A DNA stretch of 64,000 bases from Mesorhizobium sangaii (GTDB lineage Bacteria > Pseudomonadota > Alphaproteobacteria > Rhizobiales > Rhizobiaceae). The stretch spans positions 682,001-746,000 of the forward strand of contig NZ_JACHEF010000002.1 in the NCBI RefSeq assembly GCF_014207355.1, given 5' to 3'. Shown here piece after piece: positions 18,013 through 29,101 of the stretch. Every line of letters starts with the position of its first letter. Position 1 is the stretch's first letter. A program made the position numbers and the translations under genes. A model generated the notes under the pieces. It saw only the letters and a program-made list of their open reading frames with translations, ran no database searches and was not told the origin of the DNA.

Positions 18013-18615
18013 CTAATGCGCCTCGCGCCGGTAGATCCACAGCTGCGTCGGCGGGATGTTGCGGAAGATGAAATCGAAATGCTTGACCGTGTAGTCGCCA
18101 CGGCCGGCCGGGATCGGCGACATCGGGCCGTAGGTCAGCTGCACGATCGGCCTTCCGGCCGGGATACGGTCGAGCAGGCTCTCGATATAGGCTATGCGCT
18201 GGGCGACCGGAAAATTGAGCAGTGGCACGCCGGAAACGACGGAATCGAAGATCATCCCGCTCTTATCGCCAAGCGTGGCGTTGAGGTTGAAGGCATCGCC
18301 CTCGATGACGTTGACGCCGGGATAGAGTTGCCGCAGGTGGCGGACGAAATCGGTGGAGTATTCGACCGCATAGAGATTTTCGGGCCGCACCCCCTGGGCC
18401 AGGATGGCGCGGGTGATGACGCCGGTGCCGGGACCGACCTCGAGCACCGGCAGGCCGGATTTCGGATTGACGATCGAGGCCATCTTGCGGGCGGTGATCG
18501 AGCTGGTCGGCACGATCGAGCCGACCGTCTTCGGCTTGTCGATCCAGCCCTTGAAGAATTTGAGCTCGTCATCGAACTTTTCGGCAAGCGCCTTGCGCAG
18601 TCCGGGACGTGTCAT
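18013..18615 (-). CDS. pmtA: Phospholipid N-methyltransferase (PmtA)
   Basis: A 200-residue SAM-dependent methyltransferase of the rhizobial PmtA type, which converts phosphatidylethanolamine to phosphatidylcholine at the membrane. The start KFDDELKFFKGWIDKPKTVGSIVPTS is typical of this group. The SAM motif is VLEVGPGTGVITRAIL, with acidic YAVEYS and EGDAFN motifs after it. The ATG at 18613-18615 is chosen because family similarity begins there; the frame stays open upstream. The dnaK-dnaJ-pmtA order on one strand is, as far as I recall, common in rhizobia and supports the call. Confidence 0.9.
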   Translation of the reverse strand: MTRPGLRKALAEKFDDELKFFKGWIDKPKTVGSIVPTSSITARKMASIVNPKSGLPVLEVGPGTGVITRAILAQGVRPENLYAVEYSTDFVRHLRQLYPGVNVIEGDAFNLNATLGDKSGMIFDSVVSGVPLLNFPVAQRIAYIESLLDRIPAGRPIVQLTYGPMSPIPAGRGDYTVKHFDFIFRNIPPTQLWIYRREAH

Positions 18616-18710
18616 GCAAGCTCTCCTCAGCACTCCCCCCAAATTACTTAACATCTGAGCAGCGCAAGGCAAGGCGCGGTCAGACGCATGTCGTGGATAA
18701 GATAAGTTTC

Positions 18711-18730
18711 GTCGCGTCTCAAGACGCGAC
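18711..18730. repeat. Perfect inverted repeat between dnaJ and pmtA
   Basis: GTCGCGTCT and AGACGCGAC form 9-bp perfect arms around CA, 38 bp after the dnaJ stop (minus strand). The RNA would form a strong hairpin. No run of T follows, so it is either a weak terminator, an mRNA-end stabiliser, or part of the pmtA promoter region. Confidence 0.6.
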
Positions 18731-18768
18731 ACATTTCACGAAATCACACGGCTTGCCTTGAATTCCCA

Positions 18769-19899
18769 TCAGCGCTCGCCGAAGGATTCGAAGAAATCCT
18801 TCATGCGGGTGAAAAAGCCGCTCGATTGGGGCGAATTGTCCTGCGAGGAGAGCTGTTCGAACTCCTCCAGCAGCTCGCGCTGGCGGCGGGTGAGGTTCTG
18901 CGGCGTCTCAACGGCGGTCTGGATGTAGAGGTCGCCGACATTGGGCTGGCGCAGCACCGGCATGCCCTTGCCCTTGAGGCGGAACTGGCGGCCGTTCTGG
19001 GTGCCCTCCGGCACTTTCACCTTGGTCTGCGTGCCATCCAGCGTCGTCACCTCGAAGGAACCGCCAAGGGCCGCCGTCGTCATCGAGATCGGCACCTTGC
19101 AGTAGAGATCGGCGCCGTCGCGCTGGAAGAACTCGTGCGGCTTGACCGCCAGGAAAATATAGAGGTCGCCCGACGGCCCGCCGCGCAGGCCGGCCTCGCC
19201 CTCATTGGCAAGGCGGATGCGGGTGCCGTCCTCGATGCCGGCCGGGATGTTGACCGACAGCGAACGCTCTTCGGTGACGCGGCCCTGGCCGGCGCATTTC
19301 GGGCACGGATCCTTGATGGTCTGGCCGCGGCCCTGGCATTGCGGACAGGTCCGCTCGATCGAGAAGAAGCCTTGCGTGGCGCGCACCTTGCCGTGGCCGT
19401 TGCACATCGAGCAGGTGACAGGCTGGGTACCGGGCTTGGCGCCGCTGCCCGAGCATTCCGAGCAGGAGATCGATGCCGGCACGCGGATCTGCGCGGTCTT
19501 TCCCGCGTAGGCTTCCTCCAGCGAGATTTCCATATTGTAGCGCAGGTCGGCGCCGCGCTCGCGGCCGCCCGACGAGCGGCGCTGGCGCCCGCCCATCATG
19601 TCGCCGAAAATATCCTCGAAAATGTCGGCGAAGCCGCCGGCGCCGAAGCCTTGCGCGCCGCCATTCATGCCACCCTGCTCGAAGGCCGCGTGGCCGAAAC
19701 GGTCATAGGCCGCGCGCTTTTGCGGGTCCTTCAGCGTCTCGTAGGCTTCGTTGATTTCCTTGAACTTGTGCTCGCAGGAATGATCGCCGGGATTGCGGTC
19801 GGGATGGAACTGCATGGCGAGCTTGCGGAAAGCGCTCTTGAGCTCCTTCTCGTCGGCGCCTTTCTGGACACCCAGCGTTTCGTAGAAATCAGCTTTCAT
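18769..19899 (-). CDS. dnaJ: Chaperone protein DnaJ
   Basis: Hsp40 co-chaperone that stimulates DnaK ATPase and holds unfolded clients. It is 376 residues, with a J domain (about 1-70) containing HPDRNPGD and a Gly/Phe-rich linker. Four zinc repeats follow: [24 protein letters not shown] and CPKCAGQG. C-terminal substrate domains end in FESFGER. The length is normal. It follows dnaK on the minus strand, separated by 203 bp with a strong hairpin terminator, so it may have its own promoter or depend on partial readthrough. Confidence 0.98.
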   Translation of the reverse strand: MKADFYETLGVQKGADEKELKSAFRKLAMQFHPDRNPGDHSCEHKFKEINEAYETLKDPQKRAAYDRFGHAAFEQGGMNGGAQGFGAGGFADIFEDIFGDMMGGRQRRSSGGRERGADLRYNMEISLEEAYAGKTAQIRVPASISCSECSGSGAKPGTQPVTCSMCNGHGKVRATQGFFSIERTCPQCQGRGQTIKDPCPKCAGQGRVTEERSLSVNIPAGIEDGTRIRLANEGEAGLRGGPSGDLYIFLAVKPHEFFQRDGADLYCKVPISMTTAALGGSFEVTTLDGTQTKVKVPEGTQNGRQFRLKGKGMPVLRQPNVGDLYIQTAVETPQNLTRRQRELLEEFEQLSSQDNSPQSSGFFTRMKDFFESFGER

Positions 19900-20051
19900 T
19901 TTTTCCCGCAGTCCGGATGTTCAACGTCTTGATGCATATGTTGCGTCGTTTGCCGGCACGTTGTCTCGATTTAGGAGCGGTGCTGCCCGGATGCTAGGGC
20001 CGGCGCGGTTCTGTCCGTGTTTTTCAGCGATTTTTTCCGCCAGGGTTGCAA

Positions 20052-20080
20052 AAAAGCCCGGCCTGCGCCGGGCTTTTCGC
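20052..20080 (-). terminator. Rho-independent terminator after dnaK
   Basis: Perfect 11-bp arms AAAAGCCCGGC and GCCGGGCTTTT around a 4-base loop, 25 bp beyond the dnaK stop. On the minus strand the stem is followed by a run of T. It should end or attenuate dnaK transcription before dnaJ. Confidence 0.88.
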
Positions 20081-20102
20081 TCTATCCTTGCCGTCAAACG
20101 GT

Positions 20103-22019
<1,917 letters not shown>

Positions 22020-22140
22020 TTTTCTAGTCTCTCCGCTAAGCAGGCTCTCAGGACCCGTACAGGCGTTCCAACGAAAGCCCCTGTTCACAAGAAATTCCGT
22101 TCCGGCAACCGGCATTCCGGCGCCGAACGGCTTGGCGCGT

Positions 22141-22169
22141 ATATAAGAACAGGCAGCATCGCGCGCAAG
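22141..22169 (-). promoter_or_regulatory. RpoH (sigma-32) type promoter for dnaK
   Basis: On the minus strand CTTGCG and CTTATAT are separated by 16 bases. This is close to the alphaproteobacterial heat-shock pattern (CTTG... and C-TAT-T). The expected start of transcription is about 115 nt before the dnaK ATG. A housekeeping reading (TTGCGC, 17 bases, TATATA) overlaps the same site. Confidence 0.6.
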
Positions 22170-22441
22170 CATTCTGCGCAAGGCTTCCATGAACCTTTCC
22201 ACCTCAGCCTGCGACTGATGTCCAGGCGCCGCATGGTGCGGCCCGGAAAGGAAGCCCCCATGACCATTAACCCAGAGGCTCTGCGCTCTCCGGGAACAAC
22301 AGGAGCTCGGCGCGACCACCGCCTTCGGGACGAGGTCGACGCGCTGGGCTTCCTGTTGATTCCGTTGACCCTGCGTAAGAGCAGGCGTATCGTCAAGATG
22401 AGGAAAGCAGACAATTCGATCAGGGAAGAACGTGCCGGACC

Positions 22442-22468
22442 ACCGCGCCTTGCCCTGGTTTGCGCGGT
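22442..22468 (+). repeat. Inverted repeat in the leader of the secreted protein gene
   Basis: ACCGCGC and GCGCGGT form 7-bp perfect arms with a 13-base loop, 40 bp before the preferred start codon. It stands immediately upstream of a second hairpin that covers the ribosome binding site. Confidence 0.4.
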
Positions 22469-22482
22469 AACGCCGGATGTTT

Positions 22483-22501
22483 CTCCCGTGGCTAACGGGG
22501 G
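22483..22501 (+). promoter_or_regulatory. Hairpin masking the ribosome binding site of the secreted protein gene
   Basis: CTCCCGT pairs with ACGGGGG (one G-U) around a 5-base loop. The right arm is the only Shine-Dalgarno-like sequence ahead of the ATG at 22509, so the folded mRNA would hide it. This suggests control of translation, but the stem is short and may be chance in GC-rich sequence. Confidence 0.4.
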
Positions 22502-22508
22502 TAGCTTC

Positions 22509-24467
22509 ATGTCTCGCGTCCGCGGCACGTTCGTGTCTTCTCTCAACAGCGGCCTGCGCCGCGCCATGCATCCGGGCGGATTGCTGGCGCTGGCACTCAC
22601 TGCCGGCCTGTGGCTGGGTGACGCAGCACGGGCGCAGGACACCCAGATCATCTATCCCGGCTCGATGGCGGTAACCGGATTTTCCGGCACCATCATTCCC
22701 CATTTCGACGAAGGCCTGCCGCCCGGCGTCGATCCGGTCGACGAAACCTTCATCGACACCACGCGCGCCACCTTGCGCGTGTTCGACGTCTCGCATCTCG
22801 GCGGGCCGGCCGCCGGCCAGCTCGTCTCCACGCCGCCGCCCTTCGAGGTGACGGCCGAACAGATCGGCCAGGTGTTCGGCCTCACCTATGATGACGGCTT
22901 GCGCGACGGTGTTCCGTCGGGCGTTCCCAACCTCTATGCAGGCGCCACCTCGCTGCACGGCATCCGCATCGTCACCCCGGATTCCGACGGCGACGGAAGG
23001 CCGGAGCGGCAGCGCCGCGGCATGGCCGGCGCCACCTTCATGGATGGCCAGTTCGGCACTGAAAACGGCGGCGGGCCGGGCACCATCTGGAAGATCGACG
23101 GCATCACCGGCCAGGTCTCCAAGTTTGCCGACATCGACACCAACAGCGGTCCCGGCATCGGCAATCTCACCTTCGATCCCATCCACCGCCAGTTCTTCGC
23201 CTCCGACCTCGACACCGGCCTGATTCATCGCATCGACGCCGAAGGCAGGCTGATCGACAGCTTCGACCATGGCGTTGCCGGGCGTCCGGCGCACGGACTG
23301 GCTCCGGTCGCCGACGACGGTTCGGTGATGGACATACAGGGCGCGGCCTTCGACAGCGAAGACCCCGACAGCTGGGGCTACACCCAGGACGAGCGCCGCG
23401 TCTGGGGCGTCTCCTATCATGGCGGCCGGCTCTATTATTCGGTCGGCGAAAAATCGGAAATCTGGTCGGTCGGCATTGCCCGCGACGGCACCTTCGCCGG
23501 CGACCCGCGCTGGGGACTGACGGTCGAGGCCGACAAGGACTACGCTATTACCGACATCGCCTTCGACAACAGCGGCTTCATGTATCTGGCGCAGCGCGGC
23601 CCGGTCGAAAACCGTTACGATTACAGTCAGTTCGCCGATTCCGGCAAGGGCGAGGTCATCCGCTACTGGCGCGAGAATCCGGACGATTCGGCGACGGAAT
23701 CAGTCTGGGTCGAAGTGCCGCAGGAATATGCCGTCGGCTTCCCGCAAGGCAACCGGCAGTCGGCCGGCGGTCTCGATCTGCAATATGGCTATGATGCCGA
23801 CGGCAATCTCGACACCTCGGTCTGCACGCAGACGCTGGTCAACACCGGCGACAAGCTGCGCGACAATCCGGCGCTCGCCGAGCAACTCGCCGCAGGCGGG
23901 CCGCTGGCCGTGCACGGCGTCCAGATCACGCCCAAGGAGCTGGTCAAGCCGGCCAACGTGCCGCCTTTCGGCTCCTGGTTCGTCGACTTCGACGGCTATT
24001 TCGAAGATCCCGAAGTGGAAGGCCATGTCGGCGACGTCGCGGTCTGGCATCCCTGTGAAGGCCGCGCCGGCTATTATGAAGAAATCCCGGGCGGCTATTT
24101 GCCCCCCTTCTATCCGCCGGACTTCCCACCGCCCGGCAATCTGCCTCCCTGTCTCGATGTCGAGGACGTCCAGTATTACTGCACGCCTTCCGGCCTCGAG
24201 GCCGATCTCTATCTCCATGACCATGCCGGCTTCGGCGGCGATTCGATCAAGGCCCAGTCCAGGACGCCAGGCGTCGGGGTGACGTCCCCCATGTCGCATG
24301 CGCCCGGCACGCCATACACGATCGGCATCACCGGCCACTATCCGGGCGACACAGTCGATGTTGGGCTCTGCTTCTACAGGAAGTCCGACAAGGACAAGGG
24401 TGGCTACTACCCTTGCTGCAAGATGACTTTGCCGCTCAGAACCCCAGCCGTCAGCTGCGAACGTTGA
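22509..24467 (+). CDS. Secreted beta-propeller-like protein with Pro-rich linker and C-terminal Cys domain, function unknown
   Basis: A 652-residue exported protein. The signal peptide spans about residues 1-44 (hydrophobic [13 protein letters not shown], cleavage after AARA). Residues about 50-500 contain repeated [40 protein letters not shown] and [18 protein letters not shown] strands resembling NHL/SMP-30-type propellers. A linker rich in Pro (about 525-547) leads to a C-terminal domain from Cys548 ending in a CC pair. That domain resembles residues 270-373 of the next gene product. The ATG at 22509 is preferred because it begins a clean signal peptide; 22260 is an alternative. The gene is 10 bp from the next gene, so the pair is co-expressed. 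Confidence 0.75.
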   Translation: MSRVRGTFVSSLNSGLRRAMHPGGLLALALTAGLWLGDAARAQDTQIIYPGSMAVTGFSGTIIPHFDEGLPPGVDPVDETFIDTTRATLRVFDVSHLGGPAAGQLVSTPPPFEVTAEQIGQVFGLTYDDGLRDGVPSGVPNLYAGATSLHGIRIVTPDSDGDGRPERQRRGMAGATFMDGQFGTENGGGPGTIWKIDGITGQVSKFADIDTNSGPGIGNLTFDPIHRQFFASDLDTGLIHRIDAEGRLIDSFDHGVAGRPAHGLAPVADDGSVMDIQGAAFDSEDPDSWGYTQDERRVWGVSYHGGRLYYSVGEKSEIWSVGIARDGTFAGDPRWGLTVEADKDYAITDIAFDNSGFMYLAQRGPVENRYDYSQFADSGKGEVIRYWRENPDDSATESVWVEVPQEYAVGFPQGNRQSAGGLDLQYGYDADGNLDTSVCTQTLVNTGDKLRDNPALAEQLAAGGPLAVHGVQITPKELVKPANVPPFGSWFVDFDGYFEDPEVEGHVGDVAVWHPCEGRAGYYEEIPGGYLPPFYPPDFPPPGNLPPCLDVEDVQYYCTPSGLEADLYLHDHAGFGGDSIKAQSRTPGVGVTSPMSHAPGTPYTIGITGHYPGDTVDVGLCFYRKSDKDKGGYYPCCKMTLPLRTPAVSCER

Positions 24468-24477
24468 GGAGGGGAAG

Positions 24478-27400
24478 ATGAAAAATCTCGCACTTTCCCC
24501 GCTCGCAACGAGCAACCAGTCAAAGCAGTCAACCGTCTTGGAGACGATCATGAAACCCCTGTCACTCGCCAGGCGCGGCGCGCGCTGGCTGATGGCGGCC
24601 GGTATCGCGGTCGCCACCTTGACCCCGGTGCAAGGCTTCGCCGAAGAGGTCTACACCGTCATTACGGAGCCCAGCCTCGACCTCGACAATCCGCGCATCA
24701 TCAATCCGGAACCGGGCCGTGTCGTGCCTTTCTTCACCAAGAAGGGTACCCAGAGGGGCTGTGATTATGTCGTCTATTCCCTGAGCTTCGGCTTGCGCGG
24801 CGCCCCGCAGGGTTTTGCCGACCCAGGCTTCGCGGCCAGACTGAAAAAAGCCCGGCTCGACTTCAAGGACCAGCTTCCGCACGGCCTTGAGATCGTCAAC
24901 GCCAATGTGGCCGGCGACGGCACGGATGCGGCCGGCGGACCACTGCCGGGTGCAACGATCAGCACATCGGCAAATCCCAACGACACGGCGACGGTTTCCG
25001 ATTTCCGGATTTCCGCCTCCGATCTCGACGGCGTCGGCGCTCCCAACGAGCGCGTCATCACCTTCCAGATCACGGCCAAGATCGACCATGCGGCGTTTCC
25101 TTCGCCGACCATCGTCGACAACCAGGGCATGATCAAGGTGACGCCGGAAGCCGGCACGGGGACCATCATCCCGTCGCAGGATCCGAGCAAGCCCGACGAC
25201 GGCGACTTCAAGACCGGCGAAAAGACCTCGATCAAGATCGACGTCACCAAGTGCAATCCGCCGCCGCCACCTCCCGGCAAGGAATGCTTCAAGGTGGAAC
25301 GCGGCACGGTTGATTGCGTGCCCGGTGGCGGCGCCTTCATCTACCACATGCCGGTCGGCCCGGAGATGGGCGGCAAATGGGTGCAGGTGTCGACCACGAC
25401 ACCCGGCATCACCATCATCCCCGACACCCAGCTGGTGCCGGCGGGCGGCGGCGTGCTTAACTGGAAGATCGTCGGCGCGTCGCCCGGCGATGTCATCCAC
25501 CTCATCGTCACCGGCATCGAAACCTATGCCGGCCCGGAAGAAGGCTGGGGCCTGTGCTGCACGCAGACCATCGACATCGTCATCCCGCGCGACCAGAGAT
25601 GCCCGCCCAAGGACAAGGAACCGGACCTCAAGGTTGAAAAGCGCGCCGAAGTCCAGCGTTGCACGATGGGCGGCGGCTGCGACTTCACCATCAGGGTCAC
25701 CAATGTCGGCACCGGTGCCTACCACGGCAAGATCGTGCTCGACGAGGTGACGCTGCCGGCCGGCTCGACGCTCGATTCAGGGCCCAATCCGCCCTGGGTC
25801 TGCGTGCCCGGCACCACCCCGATGACGTGCACCTATCCGGTGACCACGCTCAATCCGGGGGCCTTCGTCGACCTTAAGCTCGGCTTCAAACCGGCTGGCG
25901 GCTGGCAAGGCAGCGTGCTGCGCAACTGCGCCGCCTACAATTATGCGGCCAGCGGCAAGCCGCTGTTCGGCAGCCAGTCGAACGATCGCGGCTGCGCCTC
26001 GATCCCGATCTGCCGGCGTGGCGATCGTGATCGCGACTGCCAGCCACCGGTCGAAAAGAAGGTCGACCTGATCCTCAAGAAGCGTGCCCGCACCGAGGTC
26101 TGCACGGCCGACGGCATCTGCACCTTCGTGATCGATATCATCAACAACGGCACCTTCACCTACAATGGGCCGCTGACGGTGATCGACAGCTATCCGGGCG
26201 GTGCGCCGGCCTCCTCGACCTTCGGCCCGACACCGCCATGGACCTGCGGCCCGACCGGCCCCGGCCTGTTCCGCTGCGACAATGCGGGCATTTCGCTCGC
26301 ACCGGGCGCCTCGACGCCGATCTTCGTCAAGGCGGTCATGCCGGACGGCTATCAGTCTGACACGGTGGAGAACTGCGCCGAGGTGAAGGCCATCCCTGGT
26401 GAAACCGACCTCACCAACAACAAGGCCTGCGCCAAGGAACGCATCCGTCATCCCAATGGCGGCAAGCCGGCTCTGCGCATCACCAAGGTGTGCAATGGCT
26501 CGCTGTCCGGTGCCGCGGTCGTCTCTTGCCGCATCACCGTCGTCAATGCCGGCACGGCTGCCCCCACCGGTCCGGTGCGGGTCAACGACGCCGCCACGCT
26601 GGTGGCGGGCGGTGCGCCCGTCCAGATCCAGACCGTCACTCCCGACGGCGCGGAATGGGCGTGCGGACCGGTTCCGGCCAATGCGCTGTCGTGCCAGATT
26701 CCCGGTGCCGTCATGACGCCTGGAACCAGCCGCCACTTCGACGTGACGGTTTCGGCGAACGGCGAGTTCGAGAACTGCGCGCGGGGTTCGTATGGTCCGG
26801 CCCCCGGCGACGACATCGTGTATCCGATCGGCCAGGCCTGCGCCAAGGGCGGCGGCTCTTCGATCATCCGCGTCGAAAAGACCGGCGACCGCGAATGCAA
26901 GCTCGGCCAACCCTGCTCGTTCGAGATCACCATCACGAATGACGGGACGAGCCCCTTCTCGGGTCCGGTTCGCATCGGCGATGCGATCGGCGTCGAAGGT
27001 CTCGGCAGGCTGGACGGCGTTGCGATCACCTCGATCGATCCGCCTTTCGGCTGCTCGCCGGAACCGGCGACCTTGCCATTGTCCTGCATTGCCAACCTGA
27101 CGCTCGGCGCCGGGGAGAGCCAGGTGCACCAAGTCACCGTGGTCATTCCCGACGACGGCCGCCTGGCCAATCTGCAGGGCAACGTCAGCGGCCAGAACTG
27201 CGTCGGCGTCCTGTCTCCCGACACACGGGTGCAAGGCGGCGACATGCTCCCCGGCGACCAGGCCAATGTCCAGGGCGATCGTGGCAAGGCCTATGCGTGC
27301 CACCCCTTCACCATCACGCATGAGGTGAAGAAGGAGTGCTCGCCAGGTTTCGTCATGAACGACGCCGGCAGGTGTGTCTGCCCGCAGGGCACCACCTTCC

Positions 27401-28227
27401 GTAACGGCCAGTGCTCGCCCGACGGTGGTGTCATCGTCGAGCCAAAGCCGCGGCCCTGCGTGCTGCTCGAAGGCCAGATCCGCACCCAGGACGGACGTTG
27501 CGTCTGCCCACGCGGAACCGGGCTTCAAAACGGCAAGTGCGTCAAGACCGACAAGCCTGAGCAGTGCACCATCCGCGGTCAGGTCCACAACTCGGACGGC
27601 GATTGCGTCTGCCCGAAGGGTACGGAAGTCAGGGGCAATGCCTGCCGTCCGATCCGGCCGCAGCCCGAGCAGTGCACCATCCGTGGCCAGGTCCACAATG
27701 CCGATGGCGATTGTGTCTGCCCGAAGGGTACGGAAGTCAGGGGCAATGCCTGCCGTCCGATCCGGCCGCAGCCCGAGCAGTGCACCATCCGTGGCCAGGT
27801 CCACGACGCCAACGGCAATTGTGTCTGCCCGAGGGGTACCGAGGTGCAAGGCAATGCCTGCCGGCGCAAACAGCCGCCGGTGGAGCAGTGCGACATACGC
27901 GGCCAGGTCCATAACAAGCGCGGCGAGTGTGTGTGTCCGCGCGGGACCGAGGTGATCGACGGCGCATGCCGCAGGTCCAGGCCGCAGGTGGAGGAGTGCG
28001 CACCGGGCTCGCAGATGATCAATGGCCAGTGCCAGCCGATCATCAGGCGGCGCTGCCCGGAAGGCACGATTGGGCGCTATCCGAACTGCAGGCCGATCCG
28101 TGGGCAACTGGAACCAGGCCTGCTGAACCCGAACGTCCTGCAGCAGCTGCTTCCGCGGCGCAGGACGCAAACTGACCAGCAACAGCAGGGCGATCCGGCT
28201 GGAAACATCCAGAACTTGAAGCCGTAA
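24478..28227 (+). CDS. Large secreted protein with DUF11-like modules and Cys-rich tandem repeats, function unknown
   Basis: A 1249-residue exported protein. After a signal peptide (cleavage near FAEE, residue about 56) comes a beta-rich domain (60-262). A Pro-run (PPPPPPGK) is followed by a domain at 270-373 shared with the preceding gene. Four DUF11-like immunoglobulin-type modules begin near residues 383, 530, 665 and 796, each starting with a (V/L/I)-x-K(R/T/V) strand and containing Cys pairs. From 954 to about 1190 lie Cys repeats of the form C-x(n)-CVCP-x-GT-x(4)-G-x-(A/K/Q)C. The tail is basic and Gln-rich with no sorting signal or membrane anchor. GAGGAGGGGAAG precedes the ATG; an ATG at 24550 (MKPLSLARR) is a possible start with a tighter signal peptide. 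Confidence 0.8.
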   Translation: MKNLALSPLATSNQSKQSTVLETIMKPLSLARRGARWLMAAGIAVATLTPVQGFAEEVYTVITEPSLDLDNPRIINPEPGRVVPFFTKKGTQRGCDYVVYSLSFGLRGAPQGFADPGFAARLKKARLDFKDQLPHGLEIVNANVAGDGTDAAGGPLPGATISTSANPNDTATVSDFRISASDLDGVGAPNERVITFQITAKIDHAAFPSPTIVDNQGMIKVTPEAGTGTIIPSQDPSKPDDGDFKTGEKTSIKIDVTKCNPPPPPPGKECFKVERGTVDCVPGGGAFIYHMPVGPEMGGKWVQVSTTTPGITIIPDTQLVPAGGGVLNWKIVGASPGDVIHLIVTGIETYAGPEEGWGLCCTQTIDIVIPRDQRCPPKDKEPDLKVEKRAEVQRCTMGGGCDFTIRVTNVGTGAYHGKIVLDEVTLPAGSTLDSGPNPPWVCVPGTTPMTCTYPVTTLNPGAFVDLKLGFKPAGGWQGSVLRNCAAYNYAASGKPLFGSQSNDRGCASIPICRRGDRDRDCQPPVEKKVDLILKKRARTEVCTADGICTFVIDIINNGTFTYNGPLTVIDSYPGGAPASSTFGPTPPWTCGPTGPGLFRCDNAGISLAPGASTPIFVKAVMPDGYQSDTVENCAEVKAIPGETDLTNNKACAKERIRHPNGGKPALRITKVCNGSLSGAAVVSCRITVVNAGTAAPTGPVRVNDAATLVAGGAPVQIQTVTPDGAEWACGPVPANALSCQIPGAVMTPGTSRHFDVTVSANGEFENCARGSYGPAPGDDIVYPIGQACAKGGGSSIIRVEKTGDRECKLGQPCSFEITITNDGTSPFSGPVRIGDAIGVEGLGRLDGVAITSIDPPFGCSPEPATLPLSCIANLTLGAGESQVHQVTVVIPDDGRLANLQGNVSGQNCVGVLSPDTRVQGGDMLPGDQANVQGDRGKAYACHPFTITHEVKKECSPGFVMNDAGRCVCPQGTTFRNGQCSPDGGVIVEPKPRPCVLLEGQIRTQDGRCVCPRGTGLQNGKCVKTDKPEQCTIRGQVHNSDGDCVCPKGTEVRGNACRPIRPQPEQCTIRGQVHNADGDCVCPKGTEVRGNACRPIRPQPEQCTIRGQVHDANGNCVCPRGTEVQGNACRRKQPPVEQCDIRGQVHNKRGECVCPRGTEVIDGACRRSRPQVEECAPGSQMINGQCQPIIRRRCPEGTIGRYPNCRPIRGQLEPGLLNPNVLQQLLPRRRTQTDQQQQGDPAGNIQNLKP
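27559..27990 (+). repeat. 108-bp in-frame tandem repeats encoding Cys-rich modules
   Basis: Units start at 27559, 27667, 27775 and 27883, with a further diverged unit from 27991, all exactly 108 bp (36 codons) apart. The first three are nearly identical in DNA. Each unit encodes EQC(T/D)IRGQVH..G.CVCP.GTEV..(N/G)AC plus a basic/Pro linker. Two more divergent units precede them. The high identity of the central units suggests recent duplication or gene conversion. Confidence 0.93.
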
Positions 28228-28249
28228 TCGTCCGCGCGACACAGGCAAG

Positions 28250-28279
28250 AAACCCGCCGGAGCAATCCGGCGGGTTTTT
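28250..28279 (+). terminator. Rho-independent terminator after the secreted protein pair
   Basis: AAACCCGCCGG and CCGGCGGGTTT form an 11-bp stem around a 6-base loop and are followed by further T residues, 22 bp after the stop at 28227. Confidence 0.9.
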
Positions 28280-28423
28280 GTTTGGACCGGGGGGACCGGC
28301 AGCCGACGTCGGCGGGACGTAGCCTGTGCAGCCAGCCGCCTGCGCACTCGACAAGTCACCTGCGGCGCATTAGGCAGTCGATAGAGTGACCGGATCAGAA
28401 GGGCGCTCGGAAAGGCCGCGCCC

Positions 28424-29101
28424 ATGAGCAAAAAAACCTTGATCGCACCCTCGGTGCTGGCCTCGGATTTTTCCAGGCTCGGCGATGAAGTCGAAGCGGT
28501 GGTGGCTGCCGGCGCCGACTGGATTCACCTTGATGTCATGGACGGACATTTCGTCCCCAACATCACCTTTGGCCCGCCGGTGATCAAGGCAATCCGCAAC
28601 CGCACCAAGGCCTTCTTCGACTGCCATCTGATGATCGCGCCGGCCGATCCCTATCTGGCCGCCTTCGCCGAGGCCGGCTGCGACGGCATGACGGTGCATG
28701 CCGAGGCTGGGCCGCATCTCGACCGCTCGCTGCAGACCATCAGGAACCTTGGCAAGAAGGCCGGCGTGTCGCTCAATCCGGCAACGCCCGAAAGTGCGGT
28801 CGAATATGTGCTCGACCGGCTCGATCTGATCCTGATCATGACCGTCAATCCGGGCTTCGGCGGCCAGGCTTTCATTCCGGCGATCGTCGACAAGGTGAAG
28901 CGGGTCAAGGCGCTGATCGGCGACCGGCCGATCCGCATCGAGATCGACGGCGGCGTGTCAGCCGAAACCGCGCCGCTGGTCACTGCCGCAGGCGCCGACG
29001 TGCTGGTGGCAGGCGCCGCGATCTTCAAGGGCGGCAGCGTCGACGCCTACCGGCAAAACATCGAGGCGATCAGGACGGCCGCCGACAAGGCAGCCGGCTG
29101 A
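28424..29101 (+). CDS. rpe: Ribulose-phosphate 3-epimerase
   Basis: Interconverts ribulose-5-phosphate and xylulose-5-phosphate in the pentose phosphate pathway. It is a 225-residue TIM barrel with [16 protein letters not shown], the metal-site [38 protein letters not shown] and IEIDGGVS, all diagnostic. Family length is normal. It stands alone, downstream of a terminator, with a 391-bp gap after it. Confidence 0.97.
   Translation: MSKKTLIAPSVLASDFSRLGDEVEAVVAAGADWIHLDVMDGHFVPNITFGPPVIKAIRNRTKAFFDCHLMIAPADPYLAAFAEAGCDGMTVHAEAGPHLDRSLQTIRNLGKKAGVSLNPATPESAVEYVLDRLDLILIMTVNPGFGGQAFIPAIVDKVKRVKALIGDRPIRIEIDGGVSAETAPLVTAAGADVLVAGAAIFKGGSVDAYRQNIEAIRTAADKAAG

Larger units (their letters stand above)
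22020..22508. other. Divergent intergenic region between dnaK and the secreted protein gene
   Basis: These 489 bp hold the RpoH-like promoter for dnaK (22141-22169) and, in the other direction, a possible leader for the secreted protein. An ATG at 22260 has a good AAGGAAG Shine-Dalgarno sequence and is in frame with the 22509 gene. Starting there would put 83 charged residues before the signal peptide. Two hairpins (22442-22468 and 22483-22501) lie just ahead of the chosen start. Confidence 0.6.

Noticed and set aside
22020..22260. CIRCE element ahead of dnaK.
   Set aside because: No TTAGCACTC-type inverted repeat is present; the RpoH-like pattern explains the region better.
27559..27990. 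Regular repeats considered as a CRISPR array.
   Set aside because: The 108-bp units are contiguous, in frame and coding, without unique spacers, and no cas genes are present.
25777..28431. An 884-codon minus-strand open frame antisense to the DUF11-like gene.
   Set aside because: Its composition is the Arg/Ala/Asp-rich pattern of a shadow frame, and the plus strand has a signal peptide, modules, Shine-Dalgarno sequence and terminator.
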